A stretch of DNA of 64,000 nucleotides, taken from NCBI RefSeq assembly GCF_002127325.2, contig NC_035448.2:113733660-113797659 (forward strand), read 5' to 3'. Under the pieces are notes generated by a model. The model worked only from the letters and a program-made list of their open reading frames with translations, was not told where the DNA came from and did not search any database. Shown piece after piece: positions 10,755-20,001 of the stretch. The stretch's first letter is position 1. Every line of letters starts with the position of its first letter. Position numbers and translations under genes: made by a program. The stretch is from Helianthus annuus (lineage: Eukaryota > Streptophyta > Magnoliopsida > Asterales > Asteraceae).

Positions 10755-11248
10755 TGTAGGATCGGATTCTGACCCGAACGAGTCAATCAGAGGCGTTTTC
10801 GTTAATTACAGGTGCGGAATAACAAGTAATCAATGTAGGAATAGCTTGCAATACACTTTAAACACTTTCTGTATTGATTTGACGGTAAATACAACAAGTT
10901 CTCGATCCGGCAGCACTTCGGTACGAGATTCAATCAACCGTTACAAATGAGATCGCTCCTAAGGTTTATATAGGAATCTGGAACCGCTTATTGGACAGGC
11001 CCAATAAGCGGCCCACACATGTAGTTCGAGCGGTCCAAGACATTAACCTATGAGCGGTCCATAACTCTGTCACTCGAGCGATCCTAACATTGTCACTCGA
11101 GCGGTCCTAACATCTAATGGACATATAAGCGATCCAACTATCTAAACTCTATACATTTCACACAATTACTCGTATATCGTGCCCAGATCTAACATCTAAG
11201 ACTTATGACTCGATACAAGACGTAATCAGCAGATGTAGTGCACCAACA
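10755..11248 (-). repeat. Element 1 LTR (5' LTR in element sense)
   Basis: Matches 4,065-4,558 over all 494 bp with about four substitutions by eye. Its start, TGTAGGATCGG, abuts the primer site and its end, CACCAACA, abuts the GTTTT duplication. Confidence 0.93.
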
Positions 11249-11253
11249 GTTTT

Positions 11254-11540
11254 ACCCCAAAAGGAAGCCTTCAACCAAATGAAGCAACACTTGGCTTCAC
11301 TCCCAGCCATTCTGGCTCCGGAAACAAGAGTAACGATCTCTGTCTACCTTTCGGTTGCTGAAAAGGCCATAAGTACGGCTCTGATCATTGAACAAATTAA
11401 AGTTCGGATACCCGTTTACTTTTTCAAAACTTCAAAATTAGCAGAAATCAAATATCCTTCTTTGGAAAAACTTGCTCTAGCCCTAGTCCAAACGGCTAGA
11501 AGGCTTCAAAGGTACTTTCAGCCACACCCGATACAAGTGG
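11254..11540 (+). pseudogene. Tat RNase H segment between elements 1 and 2
   Basis: A piece of the host Tat polyprotein, open from 11,279 into element 2. MKQHLASLPAILAPETRVTI and the later KLALALVQTARRLQRYFQPH match the connection and RNase H domain that follows RT in Tat elements. It ends at the AGTGG duplication of element 2 (11,536-11,540). Confidence 0.85.
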
Positions 11541-11964
11541 TGTTGGATCGTCGTGTGACCCAAATGAGTCATTTAGAAGAGTTCAAGATCTATTTCAAAG
11601 GTGGAATCAGAGAAATGGACGTGATACAGCTTGTTTTCCTCTAATTATCTTCTTATTACTCGATTCACAGCTTTTACAAGTCAATTTACACACGGGCAGC
11701 ACCTCGGCTCTGAATCGGAAAAGTTACTAATCAACTAACATCATAACCTATTTATAATGAGGCTGATTCCGTTTGAAAATGACATGTTCATTTCAAGCGG
11801 AATTAACTTGTTGATTTCGCTTGAACTGGACATTGACACTTTCAAGCGGAATCACCCACTTTTACATGTAAAACCCTAATTTCAACGATGTTGTGCGCTC
11901 ATTTATCGTATCTAGACATAAGACTCGATTAAGACGAAGTTAACAGACACTAGATGCACCAACA
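11541..11964 (-). repeat. Element 2 LTR (3' LTR in element sense)
   Basis: Starts TGTTGGATCGTCG and ends CACCAACA. A TATAAATA box (- strand) lies at 11,749-11,756. It contains four or five copies, in both orientations, of TTCAAGCGGAAT and its variants between 11,760 and 11,860. Confidence 0.92.
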
Positions 11965-14176
11965 GACTCCCCCTTGGATGTTGACGAAGTCTTCGGCGTC
12001 AAGTCTTAAGTCTTTGTCTTGATTTCTCGATCATCGTGTCATGAATCAATGCAAGACTTGATACCAGACGAAGTTGACAGACGAACTGCACTAACAGACT
12101 CCCCCTTGGATGTCGACGAAGTCTGCAGTGTTTATTCTTCAAAGTCTTCAGTCTTCATCAGTCCTTGCGTTCAAACAACATGTCTATCATTGTAAAGCTC
12201 CCTTAAACTTCTATCTTTAAACTCCCCTTTGAATGTTGATCCAGAATGTAGACTCCCCCTTTCGATATGCTGGGGCTCAACTTCTGGTTCAAACTTTATA
12301 CAAGCTTTACCATGGGGATCTTTCTTTGCTCACAGACTTCCCCTTAAGCTGCTCTAGGATCATAGTCTGATTTCCACAGGTTCAAGATTGTCACCTGGCT
12401 CACATCCTGCTCAGAATTCAAAACTTGTCTAACCTGCATATCCTCTACCTCAACATAAGTTTCACAAATTTATAACAATTGGATTTAAGAAACTTACTGG
12501 TAGAAATCATTCATTCATCAAACAGACTAGTTACATCAAGTTCAAGTAAATGACCTTGATTAACCAAACATACAATCTTCCAAAACATTTGTATATAACA
12601 TTCAAAGTTTTTCAACAAACTTTCCCAATCCAATATAGTTCATCATGTTTAGCACTTGGAATTTTGAAAATCTGCTTTCCAACATCAGTTGTCAAAAATC
12701 TTTTTGTATCTTTCAAAACTTGAACTAAAAACACAATATTTTTGGATTTTTGTTTTTCATAGAAATGCAGTAAAGAAATATATACAGACAATATTTTTTG
12801 TGAGTTTGTGAAAGAGGATCATATAAGTTTATGAAACCAATCACTAGCACCGTTAAGCTTTAATCTTTATACGTTCTAAACGATTCACATAGATTGACGA
12901 TATAGTTGTCCTCTTAAACTCAATCTAAAAACTTTCGAAATGCTTACTGATACGTTAAGGTATATTAATTTTGCACTAAATTCTTATGGACCCCACGATC
13001 TCAGCATATCCCCTCATCATGCAATACACTAACTCAAGTAATGCCTTTAAACTTTTATCAACTGTGATATGTGCGAAAATAAAGCAGAATGTTTAAACAT
13101 TAACAATCAGGTCAATCTTTTGATACGTAGAGAAAGACCAATGTTTAAACAAAATAAGAAAATAAAACAAGTTGAAGTTGTTTAGGCTTTAACCACCATG
13201 TCGATACTTCCGTATACGCAGAGGTGATCCAAAGCTTAAACGAAACACCAAGAAAAATAAAGCAGAACGTTTAGGCAATAACATCCAGGTCGATACTTAC
13301 GTATACGCAGAGGATGTCCAATGCTTAAACAAAATAAAGAAATAAAACAAGTTTAAATCTTTGCAAAATAAAATGCACAAACACAGTGACTTTTTCAGCA
13401 AGTTGTGAAAAGTCACAAACTGACCGGTTTTTATGCTCTTTTAGCATTCAGCGATTACTGAGTAGGTACACAGTCACGAAGGACAAAACTAAGTACTATG
13501 CTTTCAACCATGTTTCCCACTAGAACTATGCTTTTTCATTTATGTTTGTATCGTTATCGCAAATCTACTAGTCTAGCTGAGCCTATCGTCACATCTTTAG
13601 TGAAACCGTTTATCACATTTGACATTTCATTTCTTTAGCATGCTGTGATAGTCCACTGATTTACTATCATTTCCTCTTATTCACAACAAAACTCATTTTT
13701 GCTTTTTCAATGTTTTTGGTATTTTCAAATTTTCTAATTATTTTTTTTTAATTTTTCTCCCCCTAAAATCAAAATATGTTTCAATTTTGATTTTCTAGGA
13801 AAATTTGAAAACAAATTGTACAAGGAAAGTGACAAACTGATATCAAATCGCTTCAATTCGCCATTCACTTGGCATAAACAATTAGAATTCCCCCTGACAA
13901 CAAACTATTTTCCCATTATGATTTCAAAACACTTAAGTTTGTTTTAATCAAAAATGGTTTTTCCGGAAAATTAGTTTTGTTTGTCTTTTCACAAACTTGG
14001 GGTTTCATCACCTTGTTTTCTTTTAACCACTTTGTCGGAAAGATAAATCAAGTACAATTTAATGTCCTTGATTAACCTCTTGAAAGATCAAAATATCACA
14101 AACGTGAATTTCTTAAGAAAGATGCCGATACCTGCTTCACACTTACCAACCTGGAAGCTCCGGCAAGTCAGGTTTT
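11965..14176 (-). other. Element 2 3' noncoding region
   Basis: About 2.2 kb without coding signal. Two LTR-end plus polypurine-tract cassettes lie in tandem: the real one at 11,957-11,980 and a second at about 12,030-12,130 that resembles the LTR end of element 3. Further CTCCCC tracts occur near 12,250, 13,762 and 13,888. Three ~60-nt stem-loops (13,091-13,330) and the small hairpin 13,646-13,669 lie in it. Confidence 0.7.
13091..13330 (-). ncRNA. Three tandem stem-loops in element 2 RNA
   Basis: Three units about 89 nt apart have paired arms: 13,091-13,101 with 13,140-13,150; 13,180-13,190 with 13,231-13,241; 13,269-13,279 with 13,320-13,330. Arm sequences change between units while pairing is kept: in units 1 and 2, arm position 7 goes from A-T to G-C and position 9 from A-T to T-A. 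Units 2 and 3 carry the near-identical apical motif CGATACTTCCGTATACGC or CGATACTTACGTATACGC; unit 1 has a decayed version. Unit 3 has an extra inner stem, ACATCC with GGATGT. Confidence 0.65.
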
Positions 14177-16588
14177 TCATTTAAACAGATTCACCAAAGC
14201 CTGACCAGCCTTGGGTGATTTTGACAATTCAGATTCACCATTTTTTTCTTCAATTTGTGGCTCTTCTGACTTTTTCGAGTCAGATTCATTTCCTGATCGT
14301 GGCTCCTCTAACTTTGACGAGTCAGAATCATTGCCAGAACGTGGCTCTTTTGACTTTGACAAGTCAAATTCATCACCAGAAGATGGCTCTTTTGTTTTCT
14401 CAGAAAAAATTCATCGCCATTCTTTATTGGAACCCAATCTCTACAATGTTTAAGCTTTCCAAATTTGTCAACTCGTGAAGTGCATGATTTTTCACAATCT
14501 TTGTTATACTTAAACACTTTGATAAAGACTTTTTCTGAAAAATTAACGTTCTTTGATTGTTCATCAGTTTGATTAGTTAATTTTTTTTCTTTATCTTCCC
14601 TTTTGTCCTTAGATTTGTATCTGATGAGTTCGTTTTGCTTGACTGATCCTTGTTAGTTGAGCAAATCGATTCATCAGAATTTTTTCTCGGATTATCAGTT
14701 GTACCCGAGGACAAAATCTTTTCCAAATACTCTCTAACTTTCTTTCTCTTCTTCCTCAGTCGATCTTTCTGCCCCTGTGATAATTTCACTTTCTCCTTTT
14801 TCTTTTTCTGTCTTTTGGGCTTTTCTTCAATTTCAACTGAGTTCATCACCATTTTTTGAGATTCAGCCCTCGATCTTTCCTTTGATCTCATTGGGCAATT
14901 TCTTGCAATATGGCCTCTAATTTGGCATTCATAGCACCTTCTCGTTTCAAATCTTTGACTTTGGCAGTTAACAGCAATGTGTCCCTCTAATTTGGCATTC
15001 ATAGCACCTTCTCGTTTCAAATCTTTGACTTTGGCAGTTAACAGCAATGTGTCCTTGACAACCACAACTGTAACATACTCTGTTATCATACCTTTCCTCA
15101 TTTTCATACCATACACCATTTTCATACCACACACTTAGATCATAGCATTGAGTTGCCTTGTGGTAATCATGCCCTTTCCTGTATCATTGATTTGGCATTT
15201 GAGAACTGTGGTCAAACCTGCACCACTGTTTACCAACTTTTTGTGAGTTTTAATTTTTCAATTTTTTTTGATTTTTCATAATGATTGGATGACTGAACTG
15301 ATGAGCTTTTATTTTTATTTTGAACTTTTTCTGAATTTTTAATACTTTGTTTTTATTCTACAATCTTCTTAACAGGTTTTTGCTTTGAGCATTCACCTAT
15401 TTCAGTAGATTGTAAAGTAGTGTTTTTAAATTTTTCTTTTAATTCCAAAAAGATTTTTCTTTTTTCTTCTTTTTCTTTTTCGTCATCAGATTCGTCATCA
15501 TAATCTTCAATTTTGACTTTGTCAAAATTTGTGACATTGTCACTTATTAGAACATAATTGATCGGTTTTGGACATACAAGATCTGGTAGTGATGAAGAAG
15601 TCACAAAGCTTTTCAATTTATTTTCTAATTCATTGATTTTATTTCTAGCACACTCAACTTTATTTTCATGTTGAGTAATTTTCTCAAGATGAAAATTTAT
15701 TGTTTTTTCATTTGTAATTTTATTTTCCTCAAAAACAAATTTTTCATTTTCTAAAACTTTTATTTGATTTTGAAAATCTGTTTCTTTTTCTTTTAAAACT
15801 TTATTTTCTAATTTTATCCAAGAAACATCTTTATTTTCAATTTTAATCTTTTCAAAATCTTTTTCTTTTTCTTTTAAATTTTTGTTTTCCAATGTCAAAC
15901 TCTCTACATCCTTCAATAGTTTGACATTGTCTGCTTTGGATTATTCGCTTTTTGAGCACACTGATTCTGAATTCGAAGATCCAATCTTCACAGATTCTTC
16001 ATTCTTTGGAATTTCCTTTATATCTGTCTTGTATGTTCCTGCACAGAAAATTTTAACAGAATCAAGAGGGTTTGCATGTTCATCTATGTAGCAACCTCTC
16101 TTAATATCATATTTCATGACATTTTTTGCAGCAAGACACACAGAGATTCTTTTTCTCATTTCAATGATCACATCCAAATTTATCTTTTCTAAATCCCTTT
16201 TTATTTCATCTATCAACTCCTTCTTTTTCTTTTCATTTTCATAATTGTGTGTTTTAATCTTACTGATGAATTCTCTTAAACACAAATTTGAGAATCTAAA
16301 ATCCTGTTTCAGGTTAATCAAGAATTCATTCCATTCAGCCGATAATACATCTGCAAATTTTGATATCTGTTCAGCATCTGATATTCTTATCTCATTCCTT
16401 TTTAAATTTTCAAGTAATTCATCATACCGTGTTACCAACTCATCCAACGGTTCATGTTTCTTGCACAAAAAATTTTCAAGTCTATTAACCCAAACATGCT
16501 TATTCCCTTTTTCTCTCTTGTTAAACCAAAACCTATCATACCAATCATTCAATCTTTCAAGGTTATCGTTTTCCTGTTCATCAAACAT
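14177..16588 (-). pseudogene. Element 2 Gag-like protein, frameshifted
   Basis: ATG at 16,588 starts MFDEQENDNLERLNDWYDRF, a Gag-like helical domain of about 215 residues ending at the stop at 15,941. Downstream, on the same strand, come a strongly charged coiled-coil stretch (15,916-15,353), two CCHC knuckles (one reading CYECQIRGHIARNC near 14,900-14,941), a Lys-rich tail and a Ser/Glu-rich repeat (EEPRSGN units, 14,200-14,360) up to the stop at 14,177. Frame changes separate these parts. One is caused by a 70-bp tandem duplication at the knuckles. I recognise the architecture, not a named family. Confidence 0.75.
14914..15053. repeat. 70-bp tandem duplication in the element 2 zinc knuckle
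   Basis: The 70 bp starting CCTCTAATTTGGCATTC at 14,914 are repeated almost exactly from 14,984. Seventy is not a multiple of three, so the duplication breaks the Gag frame. It doubles the end of the first knuckle and the start of the second. Confidence 0.9.
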
Positions 16589-16639
16589 TTTGACCACGTT
16601 TTACACAATCAACAAACACTTAGAAATTTTTTTTTGGAT

Positions 16640-16935
16640 TTTAAAAACAGCAATTTCAAGCGAAATCACTTCAAGCGAGACCACTTCAATAAAAATAAGA
16701 GATTGGTTTCAAGCGGAATCAACTTTGGAGCGAAATAGTTGATTTCGCTTAAACACTCAAGCGAAATCTAATTTCGTTTGAAATCAGTTTGCAGTCTCAA
16801 GCGGAATTAGTCTTAATATGTGATTCCGTTTGAAAATACAAGGTAGTTTCAAGCGGAATAAGTGATTCCGTTTGAAATTACACAGATAATTTCAAGCGGA
16901 ATAAGATGGATCGTTCAAGCGGAATTAGGTATTAG
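16640..16935 (-). repeat. Element 2 leader motif array
   Basis: About thirteen copies of CAAGCGGAAT/CAAGCGAAAT, in both orientations (the reverse reads ATTCCGTTTG or ATTTCGCTT). They lie between the gag start and the primer site, and the same motif recurs in the LTR. Some neighbouring copies face each other and could pair. Confidence 0.8.
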
Positions 16936-17117
16936 ACCATTTTTTATCAGACTTAGTCCGAGTTTTGGTCTAATTCTTTCTAGGGTTTGTTAAAACTATG
17001 TTTTACGTGAAATGTGTAAAATTTAGGCCATTTCAACCGTTAAATTTTGTTCAATTCAGAAAAGAAGATGTAAAAGATATGAAATCAAGCTGAATTGGTA
17101 TGAACTCCTCGTCCTGT

Positions 17118-17130
17118 GCTCTGATACTAC
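17118..17130 (-). other. Element 2 primer-binding site
   Basis: Reads TAGTATCAGAGC on the - strand, one mismatch from the initiator-Met consensus TGGTATCAGAGC. It is adjacent to the LTR start at 17,132. Confidence 0.82.
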
Positions 17131-17131
17131 T

Positions 17132-17555
17132 TGATGGATCCTCGTGTGACCCAAATGAGTCGTTTAGAAGAGTTCAAGATCTATTTCAAAGGCGGAATTA
17201 GAGAAATAGACGTGATACAGCTTGTTTTCCTCTAATTATCTTCTTATTACTCGATTCACAGCTTTTACAAGTCAATTTACACATGGGCAGCACCTCGGCT
17301 CTGAATCGGAAAAGTTACCAATCAACTAACATCATAACCTATTTATAATGAGGCTGATTTCGCTTGAAAATGACATGTTCATTTCAAGCGGAATTAACTT
17401 GTTGATTTTGCTTGAACTGGACATTGACACTTTCAAGCGGAATCACCCACTTTTACATGTAAAACCCTAATTTCAACCCTGTTGTGTGCTCGTTTATCCT
17501 ATCTAGACATAAGACTCGATTAAGACGAAGTTAACAGACACTAGATGCACCAACA
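17132..17555 (-). repeat. Element 2 LTR (5' LTR in element sense)
   Basis: Pairs with 11,541-11,964 at equal length with about sixteen substitutions by eye. Ends CACCAACA at 17,555 and is followed by the AGTGG duplication. Confidence 0.92.
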
Positions 17556-17560
17556 AGTGG

Positions 17561-17872
17561 TCGCTGACTAACCTATTAAGAATGGTGCTTGAAAAACAAG
17601 AAAATTCCGAACGATTAGCCAAATGGGTTGTGAAACTAGGTAAACACAAAATCACCTACGCCTTGAGAAAAGCTGTCAAAGCTCAAATCTTGCCTGACTT
17701 CATCTTGTAAGTCCCTAAAGAAGCCATAACAGAAGCTAATACACCTGGAGCTGAACCCTCCAACCCTGATACCTGATACCTGGAAGCTTTTTACCGATGA
17801 GGCTTCCAGTATCGAAGGGTCAGGGGCTGGGCTAGTTTAGAATTCACATATGCTCTTTGGCTTGAATTTTCA
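17561..17872 (+). pseudogene. Tat RNase H segment between elements 2 and 3
   Basis: Continues the Tat polyprotein: LAKWVVKLGKHKITYALRKA, then after stops the motif WKLFTDEASS (about 17,780-17,820). That motif begins the second RNase H domain typical of Tat elements and includes one of its acidic catalytic residues. It is interrupted at 17,872 by element 3, whose TTTCA duplication lies at 17,868-17,872. Confidence 0.8.
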
Positions 17873-18343
17873 TGTAGGATCGTTTGCGGACCCGAGATGA
17901 GTCAATCAGAGGCGTTCTATACACTAAGAAAGGCGGAAACAGACATAATGCATGAATTCAGCAAGATCTTCACTTTAACTGTCGTTTGTATTGATCTGGA
18001 ACACAATTACAGCAAGACGACACTTTGACAGAGCTTCGCCGTCGGAAAATCTCTAGGTAATTTCTTACCAAATGACACGACATCACAACTATTTATAGAC
18101 ACTGTAATTCCTCATGAAACACGCTTCATACGGAATCACTTTCACACGAAATTACATTTCATACGATATTAGGGACTAATTCCGCACGGAATTAACAACA
18201 TACCCTTCATGCGGAATTACCATCTTCATGCGGAATTACACTATTACATGCGAAATTAACTTTTTGTTTGATTCCTCGATCTTCGTGCCATGAGCAATGC
18301 AAGACTCGATACAAGACGAAGTCGACAGATGTATGCACCAACA
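17873..18343 (-). repeat. Element 3 LTR (3' LTR in element sense)
   Basis: Starts TGTAGGATCGTTTG and ends CACCAACA. A TATAAATA box (- strand) is at 18,090-18,097. About seven copies of a motif near TTCATGCGGAATTAC lie between 18,120 and 18,262. Confidence 0.93.
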
Positions 18344-20001
18344 GACTCCCCCTCAGATGTTGACGAGTCTACTGTATGCCGAGTCTTTGCATCTTCATTC
18401 TTTATCAGTCTGTCTGCTTTCTTTTCCATTAGCACCAAACAAATTCCCCCTCTTAACATGCGTTTTTCAGAATCAGGATCAGAACATTGGCTCTATCTTC
18501 TAGCATCCCAAGATCTTGATCTGGCTCTATTCTATTTCCAATTCTCTTGATCAGATCTCTTGATTCCTTAAGTTCATCAGCATCATCAGCGTGTGTGATC
18601 TTCTAGTTCCAGAATCGAAACCTGGCTTACTGGATCAGAATCTGGTTCTTTGCAGTTACAGGCTCCCCCTCGAGTTATGCTCGACATCAGGATCGTCACC
18701 TGGCTTCCAGAATCTTCAGGTATCGGAACCTGGCTTTCTCTAATCACAAAGTCCTCAGGTATCGGAATCTGGCTTCTCAAATTTCAAACCTTCGTTGTCT
18801 CTATCACAAACGTAAGTTTATGATTTTAAGATTTGACAAACACAGACACACCTTGTAGATCTGATTCTGATGAACATTTGGAAAGAATGATTTAATCATT
18901 TTAAAAAAATTTTAAACACAAACTCCCCTTCACAAAATGTCATCATGTTTAGCACTTGGAATTTTGAAAATCAGCTATTCAACACCAGTTGTCGAAAATC
19001 TTTTTTGGATTTTTCAAAAATTTATGCTAAAACACACTGAAAATCTTTTTGGGATTTTTCATATAAAAATGCAGTAAAGAAATATTTACAGACACTATTT
19101 TTGTGAGTTTTGTGTAAGAGGATCATATCAGTTTATGAGACAGATCACCAACACCGTTAAGCTTCATTTCATTTTAAGTTCTAAACAATTCACTTAGATT
19201 GTCAGTATATTGGTCCACTTAAATTTTCACACAAAGTTCAATTGTTTCGAGATACTATATTAATGTCTTAAGAACTTAAACTTAATCGCGTGTTCCACCA
19301 CGTGAATATACTCCCGTATCCAGATCCCAATATTCAATCTTACAGGTGAGTATACCTAGATGATATCTGTTAAAGGGTTAAATGCGAAACCATGAGAGCT
19401 CAGGCCAGAATTTCCGTTCAGCAGAGAGATGACGGCTCGATTTTTGGTGTGTTCCCTTTAGAGAATCTTTTCTTCAACAGCACATGATTAGCATTTTTCA
19501 ATGGTTCATCATTTTTTGTACTGAGGGCTGCGCTATATTTCAAGCATTTTGCAAAGTATTATACGGGGACTAGACCATTGCTTCCGCAAAATCAGAAGTC
19601 CCGGGATAATACCCCAGATATCACTGAGTATAAAGACCTAGTATCTCAGAAAGAGGGACCTTTCAAACAAGATTTCGGGGGTTACCCATATATCCAAGAA
19701 ATGTTCCCCACGATATAAGCAAGTTTGAAATATTTAGGTTTATATCTCATCACAATTTACTAAATGTGCAAAAACCTACTGGCACATCCGCAGTGAGATT
19801 GTTTAACACATTTGACTTTCCATTTCTTTAGCATGTTGTGATAGTCCACTGATGTACTATCATTTCCTCTTTTATACACCAAACCTCTTTTTTTAACTTT
19901 ATCATGTTTTTGGCTTTTTCAAATTTTCTAATGTTTTTGAATTTTCTGAAATTTTTACCCCCCTAAAATGCAAATACAATTCAAAGAAATTTGAAAACAA
20001 A
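18344..20001 (-). other. Element 3 3' noncoding region
   Basis: About 1.66 kb with no coding signal. A polypurine tract (- strand GAGGGGGAG) abuts the LTR, with echoes near 18,445, 18,661 and 18,922. It carries a degraded stem-loop A equivalent (TAAAGGG at 19,371-19,377 with CCCTTTA at 19,454-19,460), stem-loop B (19,556-19,612) and the small hairpin (19,839-19,862). Confidence 0.7.
19556..19612 (-). ncRNA. Putative stem-loop B in element 3 RNA
   Basis: Arms GTATTATACGGGGACT (19,556-19,571) and AGTCCCGGGATAATAC (19,597-19,612) pair at 14 of 16 positions around a 25-nt loop. It is the counterpart of 5,514-5,569. The right arm is identical in both elements and the loop has drifted. Confidence 0.55.

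Larger units (their letters stand above)
4065..11248 (-). mobile_element. Gag-only LTR retrotransposon, element 1
   Basis: A 7,184-bp non-autonomous LTR element on the - strand. It has 494-bp LTRs with only about four differences by eye, an initiator-Met primer site, a polypurine tract and a ~1,240-codon Gag-like ORF, but no protease, RT or integrase. Elements of this kind have been described as TR-GAG and depend on enzymes from a relative. The iMet primer site and copia-type Gag core, reiterated polypurine tracts and CG-containing motif clusters in the LTR recall the Sirevirus branch of copia; that link is inference. It is the youngest of the three nested elements by LTR identity. Confidence 0.9.
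11541..17555 (-). mobile_element. Gag-only LTR retrotransposon, element 2
   Basis: A 6,015-bp element with 424-bp LTRs, flanked by AGTGG (11,536-11,540 and 17,556-17,560). It has a near-consensus initiator-Met primer site and a diverged Gag ORF, and lacks pol. Its Gag differs strongly from that of elements 1 and 3. However, the 3' noncoding region shares the 4,899-5,128 type block (here 12,639-12,861) and the hairpin motif. The LTRs show about sixteen differences by eye, so it is older than element 1. Confidence 0.9.

Noticed and set aside
13091..13330. CRISPR-like array
   Set aside because: Three spaced repeats with dyad symmetry, but in a plant LTR element, with imperfect repeats and no cas genes; a retroelement RNA structure is the better explanation.
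14211..14478. Open stretches on the + strand opposite the element 2 Gag tail
   Set aside because: They are shadows of the Ser/Glu-rich repeat on the - strand and have no independent features.
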